A stretch of 64,000 bases of DNA from Rhodococcus sp. 14-2483-1-2 (GCF_002259405.1 NZ_NPFW01000007.1:248001-312000), one strand, 5' to 3'; numbered from the stretch's first letter, positions 55,133 to 63,190 are shown. Numbers and translations: made by a program. The notes: a model not told the origin generated them from the letters alone.

Positions 55133-56464
55133 TCAGGAGCCCGATGGTTCGAGCCAGTCGGTGAGCGCGGTGTACGAGCCGTTGCCGGTGTATTCGAAGA
55201 CTCGAGTCTGGGCACCGCACAGGCCCGGCTCGGCGGTGTTCGCGCCGCAGGCGACGGTGGCGCTACCCAACAGCAGCGGGCCGGTGAAGGACTTCGCCTG
55301 TTCGGCGATCGCCGGCGCGGTTGCTTCGGAACCGCCTGCGGCATTGAGGAATCGGGTCGCTGTGGCGACCAACCCCCATGCGAGGGCGGCGTCGGGAGTG
55401 GCCTGGGACGTCTCGGACAGTCCGGCGGTCGTCGAGGCCTCGATGTACGACTGGACGTCGGGCTGGCTCATGTCGGCAACGTTGGTCTGGGTCGAGATCT
55501 GCTGCCACTTCGGTGCGTCACCGCCGAGTCCCTGCGCCACCTGGTCGGTGAAGCAGAAGGAGCCGGCTCCGATGATGGGGGCCGTCACGGCCAGGGTGTC
55601 GAGGGCCTTGGCCGCGGCCACGCAGGTCGGCGGAGTCGAGACGAGCGGGACGATGGCATCGGCGTCCGATGCCCCCGAGGCCACAGCCGCGGCGGTGAGG
55701 TTGGTGGTCGACGGGTCGAAACCGACGGCCTTGACCTCGATGCCGACCGAATCGAGTGCAGTCTGCAGAACCTTTGCACCGTCCGCACTTTGAGCGTTCT
55801 GCGGGTAGATCAGCGCTACCGACTTCGCGCCGACCACGGTGTCCAGGTAGGTCGTCAGTCCACGGAAGATCGACGACGGGTTGCCGTTGTAGATGAAGAC
55901 GTTGTCGCTCTGAGCGTCGGTGGAACTGATGGAGTTGGCCATCAGGATCGGCTTCTGCCCCTTGTTGACCGCCAGGAACGACTGATTGCCGGTGATGGTC
56001 GAGCCGAACAGCACGGTCCGAACGTCCGGATCGTTGACCAGCTGCAGGCCGCAACTGTTGCCGTCCTGCTCGTTCTCGACGACGAAGCACGTCTCGAGCT
56101 TCAGCGGATGCCCGTCGATACCGCCGAGGTTCTCGTTCACGTACTTCACGGCAGCCTCGGCACCGTCGGTGGCGGCCGGGAATCCGAGGGCACCGCCCTG
56201 CTGATTGACCCATCCGATGGTGACGGGTTCGAGGCTCTGATCGGCCGCGCCTGCAGTTCCTCCGGTGTAGTCGACCAGGTCGGTGACAGCCGAGGTGTTG
56301 GTCTGGTCCGTTGCTACGGCCGTCGAGCCGCCGGTGGCGGTGCCGGTCGGTGATGCCGCTTCGGCGGCGCAGCCGGCGAGCACGGCCGACATGGTTGCCG
56401 CGATGACCATCAACTTCGCGGACTTCGACCCGGCCCTGGTGGGACGGGAGGGAGTGAGAGACAT
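55133..56464 (-). CDS. ABC transporter substrate-binding lipoprotein (branched-chain type)
   Basis: 443 residues. Lipobox AVLAGC with lipidated C32, a Thr/Ala/Gly-rich linker, then a type I periplasmic-binding fold starting TIGWVNQQGGALGFPAATDGAEAAVKYVNENLGG. This fold is that of LivJ/LivK, and in aromatic clusters these proteins bind aromatic acids. First gene of the transporter operon; the region upstream holds an IclR-type dyad and a CRP/GlxR-type site. ATG 56464. Confidence 0.87.
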   Translation of the reverse strand: MSLTPSRPTRAGSKSAKLMVIAATMSAVLAGCAAEAASPTGTATGGSTAVATDQTNTSAVTDLVDYTGGTAGAADQSLEPVTIGWVNQQGGALGFPAATDGAEAAVKYVNENLGGIDGHPLKLETCFVVENEQDGNSCGLQLVNDPDVRTVLFGSTITGNQSFLAVNKGQKPILMANSISSTDAQSDNVFIYNGNPSSIFRGLTTYLDTVVGAKSVALIYPQNAQSADGAKVLQTALDSVGIEVKAVGFDPSTTNLTAAAVASGASDADAIVPLVSTPPTCVAAAKALDTLAVTAPIIGAGSFCFTDQVAQGLGGDAPKWQQISTQTNVADMSQPDVQSYIEASTTAGLSETSQATPDAALAWGLVATATRFLNAAGGSEATAPAIAEQAKSFTGPLLLGSATVACGANTAEPGLCGAQTRVFEYTGNGSYTALTDWLEPSGS

Positions 56465-56541
56465 TGGGGTTCTTCCTTCGAGAGCGCGTGCGGGGTGCTC
56501 ACGCGGTCTCGTGGACTACTCGCGTGGCCTTCGTGGAATGC

Positions 56542-56560
56542 GATTCCGAGGTACGGAATC
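56542..56560. promoter_or_regulatory. IclR-type dyad, copy 2 (before the transporter operon)
   Basis: GATTCC-GAGGTAC-GGAATC has the same arms and 7-base spacer as the dyad before the flavin reductase gene. It ends 78 bases upstream of the substrate-binding protein start. An overlapping GGAAT-GCG-ATTCC dyad starts at 56535. Confidence 0.65.
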
Positions 56561-56571
56561 GAGACTAGCCA

Positions 56572-56587
56572 TGTGAGGGCCATCACA
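56572..56587. promoter_or_regulatory. CRP/GlxR-type binding site
   Basis: TGTGA-GGGCCA-TCACA is an exact TGTGA-N6-TCACA palindrome, the consensus of CRP and the actinobacterial GlxR. It lies about 108-123 bases upstream of the substrate-binding protein start, 11 bases from the IclR-type dyad. Global carbon control of the transporter operon is the likely meaning. Confidence 0.65.
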
Positions 56588-56642
56588 CAACCCTCAATTC
56601 CTTCGGGTTTTCTGTGCGTTTCGACCCTCGCCTGACAGTCGA

Positions 56643-57410
56643 TCAGGATGCGTCGGACTGCAGATACACATCGAAGAAGGCGAACACCTTCTTCCAGCCG
56701 TCCACCGCCTGTGCCTGCTGGTAATGCGGGTGGTCGGTAGCGAAGAACCCATGTCCCGCACCGTCGTAACGATGAAACTCGAAATCTTTGCCGAGCCTGG
56801 TCAGCTCACGTTCGATGTCGTCGACCTGCGTCGGATCCGGATTTGTGTCGTCGTTCCCGAAGATTCCCAACAGCGGAGCCGACATGTCCGGAGCCCGATG
56901 AATGACTCCCCGCGAGGGGGCGTTCGGTTTCGTCGGATCGGGAGCCTGCGGCACGATGCTTCCGCCCCAGCAGTCCACGGCGGCGTCCAACGCCGGTACG
57001 TCGCACGCCGCGAGGAAGGCCTGCCGTCCGCCGGAGCAGAATCCGATCACCCCGGCCTTGCCGTTGGATCCGGGCTGCGACTTCACGTAGTCGGTGGCCC
57101 CGGCGATGTCGCCCATCACCTGGTCGTTGGGCATGGCCTTTCCCAATCCCTCGGCCCGGGCCGCCGCGGCGACCTCGGCCCAGTGACCGGGACCACGGCG
57201 GTGATAGAGATTCGGCGCGAGGGCCGCGTATCCGCACTCGGCGAACCGTCGGACCACCTCTTTGCACCAGAAGTCGAGCCCGGGTGCGTGGTGCAGCACG
57301 ACGACGCTGCCCACCGGCTCGGCAGCGGTCGGGCGAGCCGAATAGCCCTCGATGCGGTCGCCGTTGTGGCCGCTGAACGCAACCACCTCGGCGATCATTC
57401 CTTCTTTCAA
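56643..57410 (-). CDS. dienelactone hydrolase-family protein
   Basis: 255 residues of the alpha/beta hydrolase fold. Nucleophile C125 in GFCSGG and the acid/base pair D187 or D188 and H220 (GAGHGFF) are in place, the dienelactone hydrolase triad. The family hydrolyses dienelactone to maleylacetate, which would join the hydroxyquinol branch. Start is TTG 57410 with GGAG 7 bases before it; the internal ATG has its purine run too close. Third gene of the FAD monooxygenase-VOC-DLH operon. Confidence 0.85.
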   Translation of the reverse strand: MKEGMIAEVVAFSGHNGDRIEGYSARPTAAEPVGSVVVLHHAPGLDFWCKEVVRRFAECGYAALAPNLYHRRGPGHWAEVAAAARAEGLGKAMPNDQVMGDIAGATDYVKSQPGSNGKAGVIGFCSGGRQAFLAACDVPALDAAVDCWGGSIVPQAPDPTKPNAPSRGVIHRAPDMSAPLLGIFGNDDTNPDPTQVDDIERELTRLGKDFEFHRYDGAGHGFFATDHPHYQQAQAVDGWKKVFAFFDVYLQSDAS

Positions 57411-57443
57411 CGCTCTTCTCCTCCGCGGTCCCGGCCGGGTTTC

Positions 57444-57899
57444 CTACGCCGCGACCATCTCGTCGAGGCGGCTACGCAACTCCTCCTCCGACAGCGAGAG
57501 ATCGATGGGCTCACTGAACGGCTGCGGCCATTCGATTCCGGTGTGCCAGTAGACCTCCACTCGGTTTCCCTCGGGGTCGCGGAAGTAGCAACCGAGCGCA
57601 TTGCCGTGATTGCTGATGTGGTCGATGTCGTACTTGCGCTCCACGATCTGGGCATAGAACGCACGCAGGTCGGCCAACGAATCGACGACGAACGAGAGCT
57701 GCTGCGGATCGGTGTGGCGTTCGAGGTTCTTCGCGAGCAGAATCTCGTGGTGCTCCTCCGACGGCCGCGAACTCAGAAAGACGCGGCGTTCGTCGCGGTC
57801 GGTGACGGTCATTCCGAGGAATGTCGAGTAGAACTCCATCATGATCTCGGGGTCGGAGACGAACAGTCCGACGTGGCCTAGACGGGTGACTTTGGGCAT
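57444..57899 (-). CDS. VOC-family (glyoxalase/extradiol-like) protein
   Basis: 151 residues with one pair of beta-alpha-beta3 modules: GHVGLFVSDPEIMMEFYSTFLG and LSFVVDSLADLRAFYAQI, with DPEGNRVEVYW at the end. Expected metal ligands are H9 and the Glu in VEVYW; the third ligand position, often His, reads Gln (QQLSFVV), as in some glyoxalase I types. Ring cleavage as an extradiol dioxygenase is possible but not certain. The start ATG 57899 is preceded by AAAGGCTC. It lies between an aromatic monooxygenase and DLH. Confidence 0.75.
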   Translation of the reverse strand: MPKVTRLGHVGLFVSDPEIMMEFYSTFLGMTVTDRDERRVFLSSRPSEEHHEILLAKNLERHTDPQQLSFVVDSLADLRAFYAQIVERKYDIDHISNHGNALGCYFRDPEGNRVEVYWHTGIEWPQPFSEPIDLSLSEEELRSRLDEMVAA

Positions 57900-57951
57900 G
57901 AAAGTGAGCCTTTCGGTGATGTGGTGGATGGGAATTGAAGGGCCTGGCAGT

Positions 57952-59589
57952 TCAGATGAACGAGACCGATCCGGTGACGACATCGAGCAGATGGTCGAGA
58001 TCGTCGGGAAGCGCGTCGCCGCGCCACGCGACATGGTGATCCGAGCGGATCAATGTCGCTCCGGCGGAATACAATTCACACAGATCGGTGAGGTCGGGAT
58101 CCTCGACGGTGAGGATCTGCAGTGGCACGTTGCGTTCTGCCGCAGCATCGGTGAGAGCGCCGTGTTCGACGTCGCCGAGGACAAGGAGCGTGAAGCCGTT
58201 CCCCAGGTGGTCGTACAGCGACGAGCCGTCCGCGAGCCAATGATGCGGCGCGCGATTTCCGGGATAGGACGACGGAACGTAGTCCTCGAAAGACGGTGCA
58301 GGTTGGTCGGTTCCGTCGCGGTAGATGATGGGAGACGACGAGTAGCGGTAGCCGAGTTGGCCGCCCATTCGCTTGAACTGACGGGCCTTCTGGATCGCGA
58401 TGTCCTCGGCCACCTGGGCGCGGATCGCTTCACCGACGGGGCCGTCGTCCTCGATACCGTCGCGCACCAGCTCGCGGGAGCCCACGGCCTGATTGCTCTC
58501 GCAACCGGCGAGGATGAAGCGCGCCGCTTCACCGCGTTCGATGCTGTAGCTCGGGAGCATGAGGGGACCGCCCCAACCGTCGATCAACGCGGCGAGTTTC
58601 CAACCCAGGTCGGCGGCGTCACCGATGCCGATGTTCATGCCGAATCCGCCCATCGGCGAGACCATGTGCGCCGAGTCGCCGGCCAGCAGTACGCGGCCGA
58701 AGTCGAATCGAGGTGCTTGGATCGAGTGCGTGATGAAGGTACCGCCCGCGAGTGGCTCGACCTCGAATTCCTCGCCGATTGCTCGAAAGAGCATGGCGCG
58801 GCACGCTTCCCAGTCGTCACCGTCGACGTCCTCGGGTACGGGCGAGCAGAAGTAGGCCCAGTGATCGGTGCCCGACTGCGGCACCAGACTGTCGCCGGCA
58901 CGGTCCTCGTTGTAGAACAGCAGCATCGAGGCCATCGGAGTGGCCTTCCACAGTTCGGCCAGTGCCGGAGCCTTGATGTGCCACAGGAAGCTGCGTGCGA
59001 GGTTGGGATGACCTTCCATTCGGACGTTGAGGCCGTCACGACGTAGTCGGCTGCGACTGCCCTCGGAGACCACCATGTACTGCGCCAGCAGCGTCTGTTC
59101 GCCGTCCGGGGTGGCAACGGTGACGGTCACCCCGTGGTCGTTCTGCTCGAATCTCTTCACTTCGTTCTCGAAGCGCAGATCGATGAGAGGAAGGGACTTC
59201 ACGCGGTCCCGCAGCGTCTTCTCGATCGCCTCGTTCGGGGCCCATTCCGCGACCTCGGACGCGATGGGTAGCCGCTCCGACCACTCGTACGCGCGGGGAA
59301 ACCTCAAGACCTCGTGACCGGTCAGGCGGGTCACGAAGGCCACGTCACGGTAGACCAATGGGCTCACAGGATCGTTGTCGCGCAACGCATCTGCGATGCC
59401 CCAGCGCCGGAAGTGCTCCATGGAGCGAACGTTGGTCATGTTGGCGCGTGCGACGATCCGTTCCTCCTCCGAACGCTTCTCGAACAGCACGCTCGGGATA
59501 CCGCGAAGGGCGAGATCGATGGCCAACGCCATCCCCACCGGCCCCGCACCCGAGATCGCGACGGGTACTTCGTTGGAACGAGATGCCAC
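57952..59589 (-). CDS. FAD-dependent aromatic monooxygenase (MhpA/PheA-like)
   Basis: 545 residues of class A flavoprotein hydroxylases. FAD motif VAISGAGPVGMALAIDLAL at residue 9-27, RGIPSVLFEKR, and the second FAD motif RVLLAGDSAHMVSPMGGFGMNIGIGDAADLGWKLA near 300. C-terminal thioredoxin-like domain present. It hydroxylates a phenolic or aromatic acid with NAD(P)H and O2. GTG 59589 was chosen (AGAGGAG 6 bases upstream); a longer frame would place the operator inside the gene. It leads an operon with VOC and DLH genes. Confidence 0.87.
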   Translation of the reverse strand: MASRSNEVPVAISGAGPVGMALAIDLALRGIPSVLFEKRSEEERIVARANMTNVRSMEHFRRWGIADALRDNDPVSPLVYRDVAFVTRLTGHEVLRFPRAYEWSERLPIASEVAEWAPNEAIEKTLRDRVKSLPLIDLRFENEVKRFEQNDHGVTVTVATPDGEQTLLAQYMVVSEGSRSRLRRDGLNVRMEGHPNLARSFLWHIKAPALAELWKATPMASMLLFYNEDRAGDSLVPQSGTDHWAYFCSPVPEDVDGDDWEACRAMLFRAIGEEFEVEPLAGGTFITHSIQAPRFDFGRVLLAGDSAHMVSPMGGFGMNIGIGDAADLGWKLAALIDGWGGPLMLPSYSIERGEAARFILAGCESNQAVGSRELVRDGIEDDGPVGEAIRAQVAEDIAIQKARQFKRMGGQLGYRYSSSPIIYRDGTDQPAPSFEDYVPSSYPGNRAPHHWLADGSSLYDHLGNGFTLLVLGDVEHGALTDAAAERNVPLQILTVEDPDLTDLCELYSAGATLIRSDHHVAWRGDALPDDLDHLLDVVTGSVSFI

Positions 59590-59615
59590 TGTCCACTCCT
59601 CTGAATTCCATGAAC

Positions 59616-59634
59616 GATTCCATCTGATGGAATG
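59616..59634. promoter_or_regulatory. IclR-type dyad, copy 3 (before the FAD monooxygenase)
   Basis: GATTCC-ATCTGAT-GGAATG; inside it ATTCCATC and GATGGAAT form a perfect 8-bp palindrome around a central T. The spacer length and arms match copies 1 and 2. It ends 27 bases before the monooxygenase start. A further ATTCCA half-site lies at 59605-59610. Confidence 0.7.
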
Positions 59635-59710
59635 TGTTTCCAAGATAACAGCGGGTTCGAGAAGTGGCAAGCATCACGTTTCGCTACTGACGGGTACTGC
59701 GGCCGCGAGC

Positions 59711-59750
59711 TGGGCGTTGCCGGCGGGGCCTGGGTGTCGCCGGCGGGGTC
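59711..59750. repeat. 20-bp tandem direct repeat
   Basis: Two adjacent 20-base units, TGGGCGTTGCCGGCGGGGCC and TGGGTGTCGCCGGCGGGGTC, differ at three positions. The frame through them reads like repeated Pro/Ala codons but no gene is supported. Confidence 0.7.
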
Positions 59751-59758
59751 CCGATCTC

Positions 59759-59843
59759 GCAAACGCGCGCGCATTCGCCATACGCGCGCGAATTCGTGAC
59801 GCAAAACCGCTCGCGTTCGGCAAACGCGCACGCGTTCGCGAGA
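59759..59843. repeat. GC-rich palindromic repeat element, copy A
   Basis: Starts GCAAACGCGCGCGC, continues with a second ACGCGCGCG block, AATTCGTGAC, CCGCTCGCG and a further CAAACGCGCACGCG block. A related element of the same order of blocks lies at 62601-62692, so both are members of one dispersed intergenic family. Confidence 0.7.
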
Positions 59844-59963
59844 CGGGGGTGGCGGTGCGCAATCGGGCAGTGCCGAGCGAGGATCACGCGTGCGATATCG
59901 ACAGACCCCGGTCAATTCCGCGACAGCACAATGGTTTCCCCGACGATGTGTACGATCACCGCC

Positions 59964-60920
59964 ATGAGTGCCCCACCTTTCCCTCGCATGCAGTGGGTGC
60001 CCGGCGGCCAGTTTCGGATGGGGTCGGACTGGGCCGACTATCCCGAGGAGGCGCCCGTTCACGAGGTGACCGTCGAGGGTTTCTGGGCGGACGAGACTCC
60101 GGTGACCGTCACCCAGTTCAGACGGTTCGTCAAAGCCACCGGGTACGTGACGGTGGCGGAGCGGCCGATGGATCCGGCGGACTATCCGGATGCGGATCCA
60201 ACGCGTCTGGTGCCGAGTTCGCTGGTGTTCACCCCGACGCAGGGCCCGGTGGATCTGACGAATTGGCAGGGCTGGTGGCGGCTGATCCCGGGCGCGAACT
60301 GGGCGCATCCGGAGGGCCCCGGGTCCGGTATAGACGGGCGCGAACTGCATCCGGTCACGCATGTGAGCTGGGAGGACGTGCACGCCTACGCACAGTGGGC
60401 GGGCAAGGAACTACCCACCGAGGCCGAGTGGGAACGCGCGGCTCGTGGCGGGTTGAACGGCGCGCCCTATGCATGGGGAGACCAACTGGCACCGATGGGT
60501 ACACAGTTGGCCAACTACTGGATCGGGGAGTTTCCCTGGCAGAACCTCAAACCGGTCGCCGATCGTAGGACCACGGCCGTGCGTTCGTATCCGCCGAACG
60601 GCTACGGCCTGTACGACGTCACCGGAAACGTATGGGAGTGGACGGCGGACTTCTACCGCACCGATCACAGCGAGACCGCCACCCATGCCTGCTGCGGACC
60701 GGCAGTCGATCCGCGGGTCGCGTCGGCCGAGGGCAGCCACGATCCGAGCAATCCCGCCGGGACCATCTCGCGTCGGGTCATCAAGGGCGGATCCCACCTC
60801 TGCGCCGAGAACTATTGCCGCCGTTATCGTCCCGCAGCTCGGCAGGCGCAACCCGTCGACTCCGGGATGTCCCACATCGGGTTTCGCTGCATCGTCAGAG
60901 GCTCTGCACCGACTCGCTGA
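59964..60920 (+). CDS. formylglycine-generating enzyme (SUMF1 family)
   Basis: 318 residues. Begins MQWVPGGQFRMGSDWADYPEEAPVHEVTVEGFWADETPVTV and continues with the family's VTHVSWEDVHAYAQWAGKELPTEAEWE and GNVWEWTADFY. Active-site cysteines C280 and C285 (GGSHLCAENYC) with the following RYRPAAR and GFRC blocks mark a true copper-type formylglycine-generating enzyme rather than a SUMF-like paralogue. It converts a sulfatase cysteine to formylglycine. ATG 59964 is likely leaderless. No sulfatase gene lies in this window. Confidence 0.87.
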   Translation: MSAPPFPRMQWVPGGQFRMGSDWADYPEEAPVHEVTVEGFWADETPVTVTQFRRFVKATGYVTVAERPMDPADYPDADPTRLVPSSLVFTPTQGPVDLTNWQGWWRLIPGANWAHPEGPGSGIDGRELHPVTHVSWEDVHAYAQWAGKELPTEAEWERAARGGLNGAPYAWGDQLAPMGTQLANYWIGEFPWQNLKPVADRRTTAVRSYPPNGYGLYDVTGNVWEWTADFYRTDHSETATHACCGPAVDPRVASAEGSHDPSNPAGTISRRVIKGGSHLCAENYCRRYRPAARQAQPVDSGMSHIGFRCIVRGSAPTR

Positions 60921-61065
60921 GCCAGAACGCGCGGTCAGTCGGACCGAACACGACTCCGCGGCGGCCCGGCAGGCCCGCATCGCCCGCCCTCGCGTAGCGC
61001 GACCACGGTCCACCCTGCTCCGATGACGGATAGGGCCACAACAGCTCCAATTGCAATCATGGGAC

Positions 61066-61107
61066 CACAATGGACTGGTTTTCCGTCGAATATTGCAGTC
61101 CAGTGTG
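61066..61107. promoter_or_regulatory. 12-bp near-perfect inverted repeat in the MocR promoter
   Basis: CACAATGGACTG at 61066-61077 and CAGTCCAGTGTG at 61096-61107 are complementary at 11 of 12 positions, with an 18-base spacer. The second arm ends 14 bases before the MocR start codon, so autoregulation by the MocR protein is likely. Confidence 0.6.
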
Positions 61108-61121
61108 CGAGAGTGGCCTGT

Positions 61122-62585
61122 ATGGATCCTTTCGACGCAACGGCGATCTCGGCCCCGGAGTTGGCAGCACGGATCGACCCGTCGACGTTGCGGAACAGAT
61201 CCGGCGGCCCGCTCTACCTCGAGATCGCCGACGAGTTGCGGCGGTTGATCGAGAACGGGGAGGTGTCGGCTCAGACGCGGCTTCCCGCCGAGCGGGCATT
61301 GTCGATCAGTCTCGACGTCAGTCGGGTCACGGTCGCGTCGGCCTACAAGCATCTTCGCGAGGGTGGGTGGATCAGCGCGCAGCGAGGATCGGGTACCTAC
61401 GTCTCACCGACGGGGTCCTTGCCGTCCTGGGGTTCTCTCGCCGGCGACCGTGACACCGCAACCCTCGAATTCGTCAACGCGTCACCCTCGGCTTCTCCCC
61501 TGCTGGCCGATGCGTACGGCGTTGCGTCCGAGAAGATTCGAGGTCGGTTCCCCTTGGGCGGGTACGCCCCACTCGGTCTGTACGAGCTCCGCGAATCGAT
61601 TGCCGCGTACTACCGAGGACGGGGAATGCCGACCACCGCGGAGAACATTCTCGTCACCTCCGGTGCCACCGACGCCATCCACGCTGTGTTGGCGACGTTC
61701 ACCGAGCCGGGTGCCCGGGTATTGGTCGAACATCCGACATATCCCGGTGTCGTCGAACTCGTCCACTCCCTCGGTGGCCGATGCATCCCGGTGCCCATCG
61801 ACCCCGACAACACGGACGAGTTCGTGGCATCAGCGGACCGAGCTGCGCGGCAGAGTGCGCCGACTCTCGCATATTTCATGCCCGACTTCTCCAATCCGTC
61901 GGGTGCGCGACTCCCCCTCCGCACTCGTCGCCAGCTGTCCGCGACCATGCACCGACATGCCGTACTGACCATCGTCGACGAGGTAGCGGCCGATCTGTCT
62001 GTCGACGGTTCACCGGATATCGAACCCTTCGGCGCCGCAACCCCGGACGTGGCGACGGTGACCGTCGGGTCGACGAGCAAGACGGTGTGGGGCGGCCTGC
62101 GAGTCGGGTGGGTTCGCGCCGAAGCCGGCCTGCTGGCGAGGGTCGCCGCAACCTATGCGCGACGCCAACTTTCGGTCTCGATCATCGATCAACTGGCGGC
62201 AATCGAGTTGTTGGGTCGATACGACGAGGTGCGACGAGTCCGCACGGAGGCGTCGAGAATTGCCCGCGACCACACCGTCGCACTGATGCGTGACCAGTTG
62301 CCGGATTGGCACTTTCGAGTTCCCGACGGCGGATTGGCCCTGTGGTGTTCCCTACCCGACGGCATCCGATCCAGTGCGCTGGTCGCGGAAGCTCACTCTC
62401 ACGGCCTGTTGCTGGCACCCGGACTGCGCTTCGGAACGGGCTACGCCTTCGACGATCGTCAACGCATTCCCTTCACGCGGTCACTGCCCGAAATCACCTC
62501 GGCTGTAGAGATTCTCGCTCGCCTGTCGTCACAGGACACCCCGGCGCCGGCCGTGGCGTCGAGCACGCCTGCTGCGGTGGTGTGA
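61122..62585 (+). CDS. MocR/PdxR-type regulator (GntR HTH fused to aminotransferase fold)
   Basis: 487 residues. The N-terminal GntR winged helix (GPLYLEIADELRRLIENGEVSAQTRLPAERALSISLDVSRVTVASAYKHL) is linked to a fold-type I aminotransferase domain. That domain shows SGATDAIHAVLATF, DFSNPSGARLP and the PLP-lysine block VGSTSKTVWGGLRVGW. The lysine and aspartate (VDEVA) needed for PLP are present. ATG 61122 gives a standard length. Such regulators control pyridoxal, GABA or amino acid genes; no target other than itself is visible here. Confidence 0.87.
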   Translation: MDPFDATAISAPELAARIDPSTLRNRSGGPLYLEIADELRRLIENGEVSAQTRLPAERALSISLDVSRVTVASAYKHLREGGWISAQRGSGTYVSPTGSLPSWGSLAGDRDTATLEFVNASPSASPLLADAYGVASEKIRGRFPLGGYAPLGLYELRESIAAYYRGRGMPTTAENILVTSGATDAIHAVLATFTEPGARVLVEHPTYPGVVELVHSLGGRCIPVPIDPDNTDEFVASADRAARQSAPTLAYFMPDFSNPSGARLPLRTRRQLSATMHRHAVLTIVDEVAADLSVDGSPDIEPFGAATPDVATVTVGSTSKTVWGGLRVGWVRAEAGLLARVAATYARRQLSVSIIDQLAAIELLGRYDEVRRVRTEASRIARDHTVALMRDQLPDWHFRVPDGGLALWCSLPDGIRSSALVAEAHSHGLLLAPGLRFGTGYAFDDRQRIPFTRSLPEITSAVEILARLSSQDTPAPAVASSTPAAVV

Positions 62586-62600
62586 GCCCCGACGGCCATC

Positions 62601-62692
62601 GCAAACGCGCGCGCGTTTGCGAAACGCGCGCGATTTGGTCACCTGTTCGCTAGCGGAATCGCGCGCATCTGACAAATGCGCGCGCGTGTGCG
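62601..62692. repeat. GC-rich palindromic repeat element, copy B
   Basis: Opens with a perfect 20-bp palindrome (62601-62620, arms GCAAACGCGC and GCGCGTTTGC), then ACGCGCGCGATTTGGTCAC, CGCTAGCGG and CAAATGCGCGCGCG blocks. It shares the block order of the element at 59759-59843. Confidence 0.7.
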
Positions 62693-62713
62693 ACGTCGCA
62701 GGGCCGGCAGCAC

Positions 62714-63163
62714 TCAGGGCCGGAGGGACTGGACGATTGCCGTGACACGCCGCTCGCGAGTGTCGTCGCGTTTCGCATCCGCGACGGATCGGGCGTGCTC
62801 TTTGCGCGTCGACGGTGCCAGCGCATCGAACGCTGCTCGCACAGCGGGGTCCGCGTCCAAGGCTGCCGCCAGTGCCGGCGGCACCTCGACCACCTGCGGC
62901 TGGTCGTCCAACTCGATGGTCACGTCGACGGTGTCGCCGGCCTCCACGCCGAGTGTGGCGCGAACACTCTTGTTGAGCCCGAGCAGATTCTCGCCGCCCA
63001 TTCGGCCGATGCGACCACGCACCGTTTGCCCACCGATCGTGAACCGAACCGGCGGAGTTTTGGTTGAACCGAGGGACGCGACCTGCTGGTCCGTGAGCAC
63101 AATGGCCGCTGCTGGGCCTCGTGATTCGAGAACCGTGGACACCCGCAGAACCGTTGCTGCCAT
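62714..63163 (-). CDS. DUF1905/YdeI-like (OmdA domain) protein
   Basis: 149 residues. The N-terminal DUF1905 barrel (LTDQQVASLGSTKTPPVRFTIGGQTVRGRIGRMGG) is followed by VEAGDTVDVTIELDDQPQ and a C-terminal helical OmdA segment (AFDALAPSTRKEHARSVADAKRDDTRERRV). The combination is common in bacteria and of unknown function. Separate small gene 27 bases downstream of an SRPBCC gene on the same strand, probably co-transcribed. Confidence 0.8.
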   Translation of the reverse strand: MAATVLRVSTVLESRGPAAAIVLTDQQVASLGSTKTPPVRFTIGGQTVRGRIGRMGGENLLGLNKSVRATLGVEAGDTVDVTIELDDQPQVVEVPPALAAALDADPAVRAAFDALAPSTRKEHARSVADAKRDDTRERRVTAIVQSLRP

Positions 63164-63190
63164 GCGGACAGGCTATCCGTCGGTGGCCAG

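Larger units (their letters stand above)
59590..59963. other. 374-base intergenic region between divergent genes
   Basis: Holds, from left to right, the ribosome binding site and IclR-type dyad of the monooxygenase operon, a 20-bp tandem duplication (59711-59730 and 59731-59750, 17 of 20 bases equal), a GC-rich palindromic repeat element (59759-59843), and a likely leaderless promoter for the formylglycine-generating enzyme gene (TACGAT at 59951-59956, 8 bases before the ATG). No gene is supported. Confidence 0.6.

Noticed and set aside
59674..59887. Minus-strand frames with repeated RARMANARAFA-like sequence
   Set aside because: They are translations of the GC-rich palindromic repeat element, not a gene.
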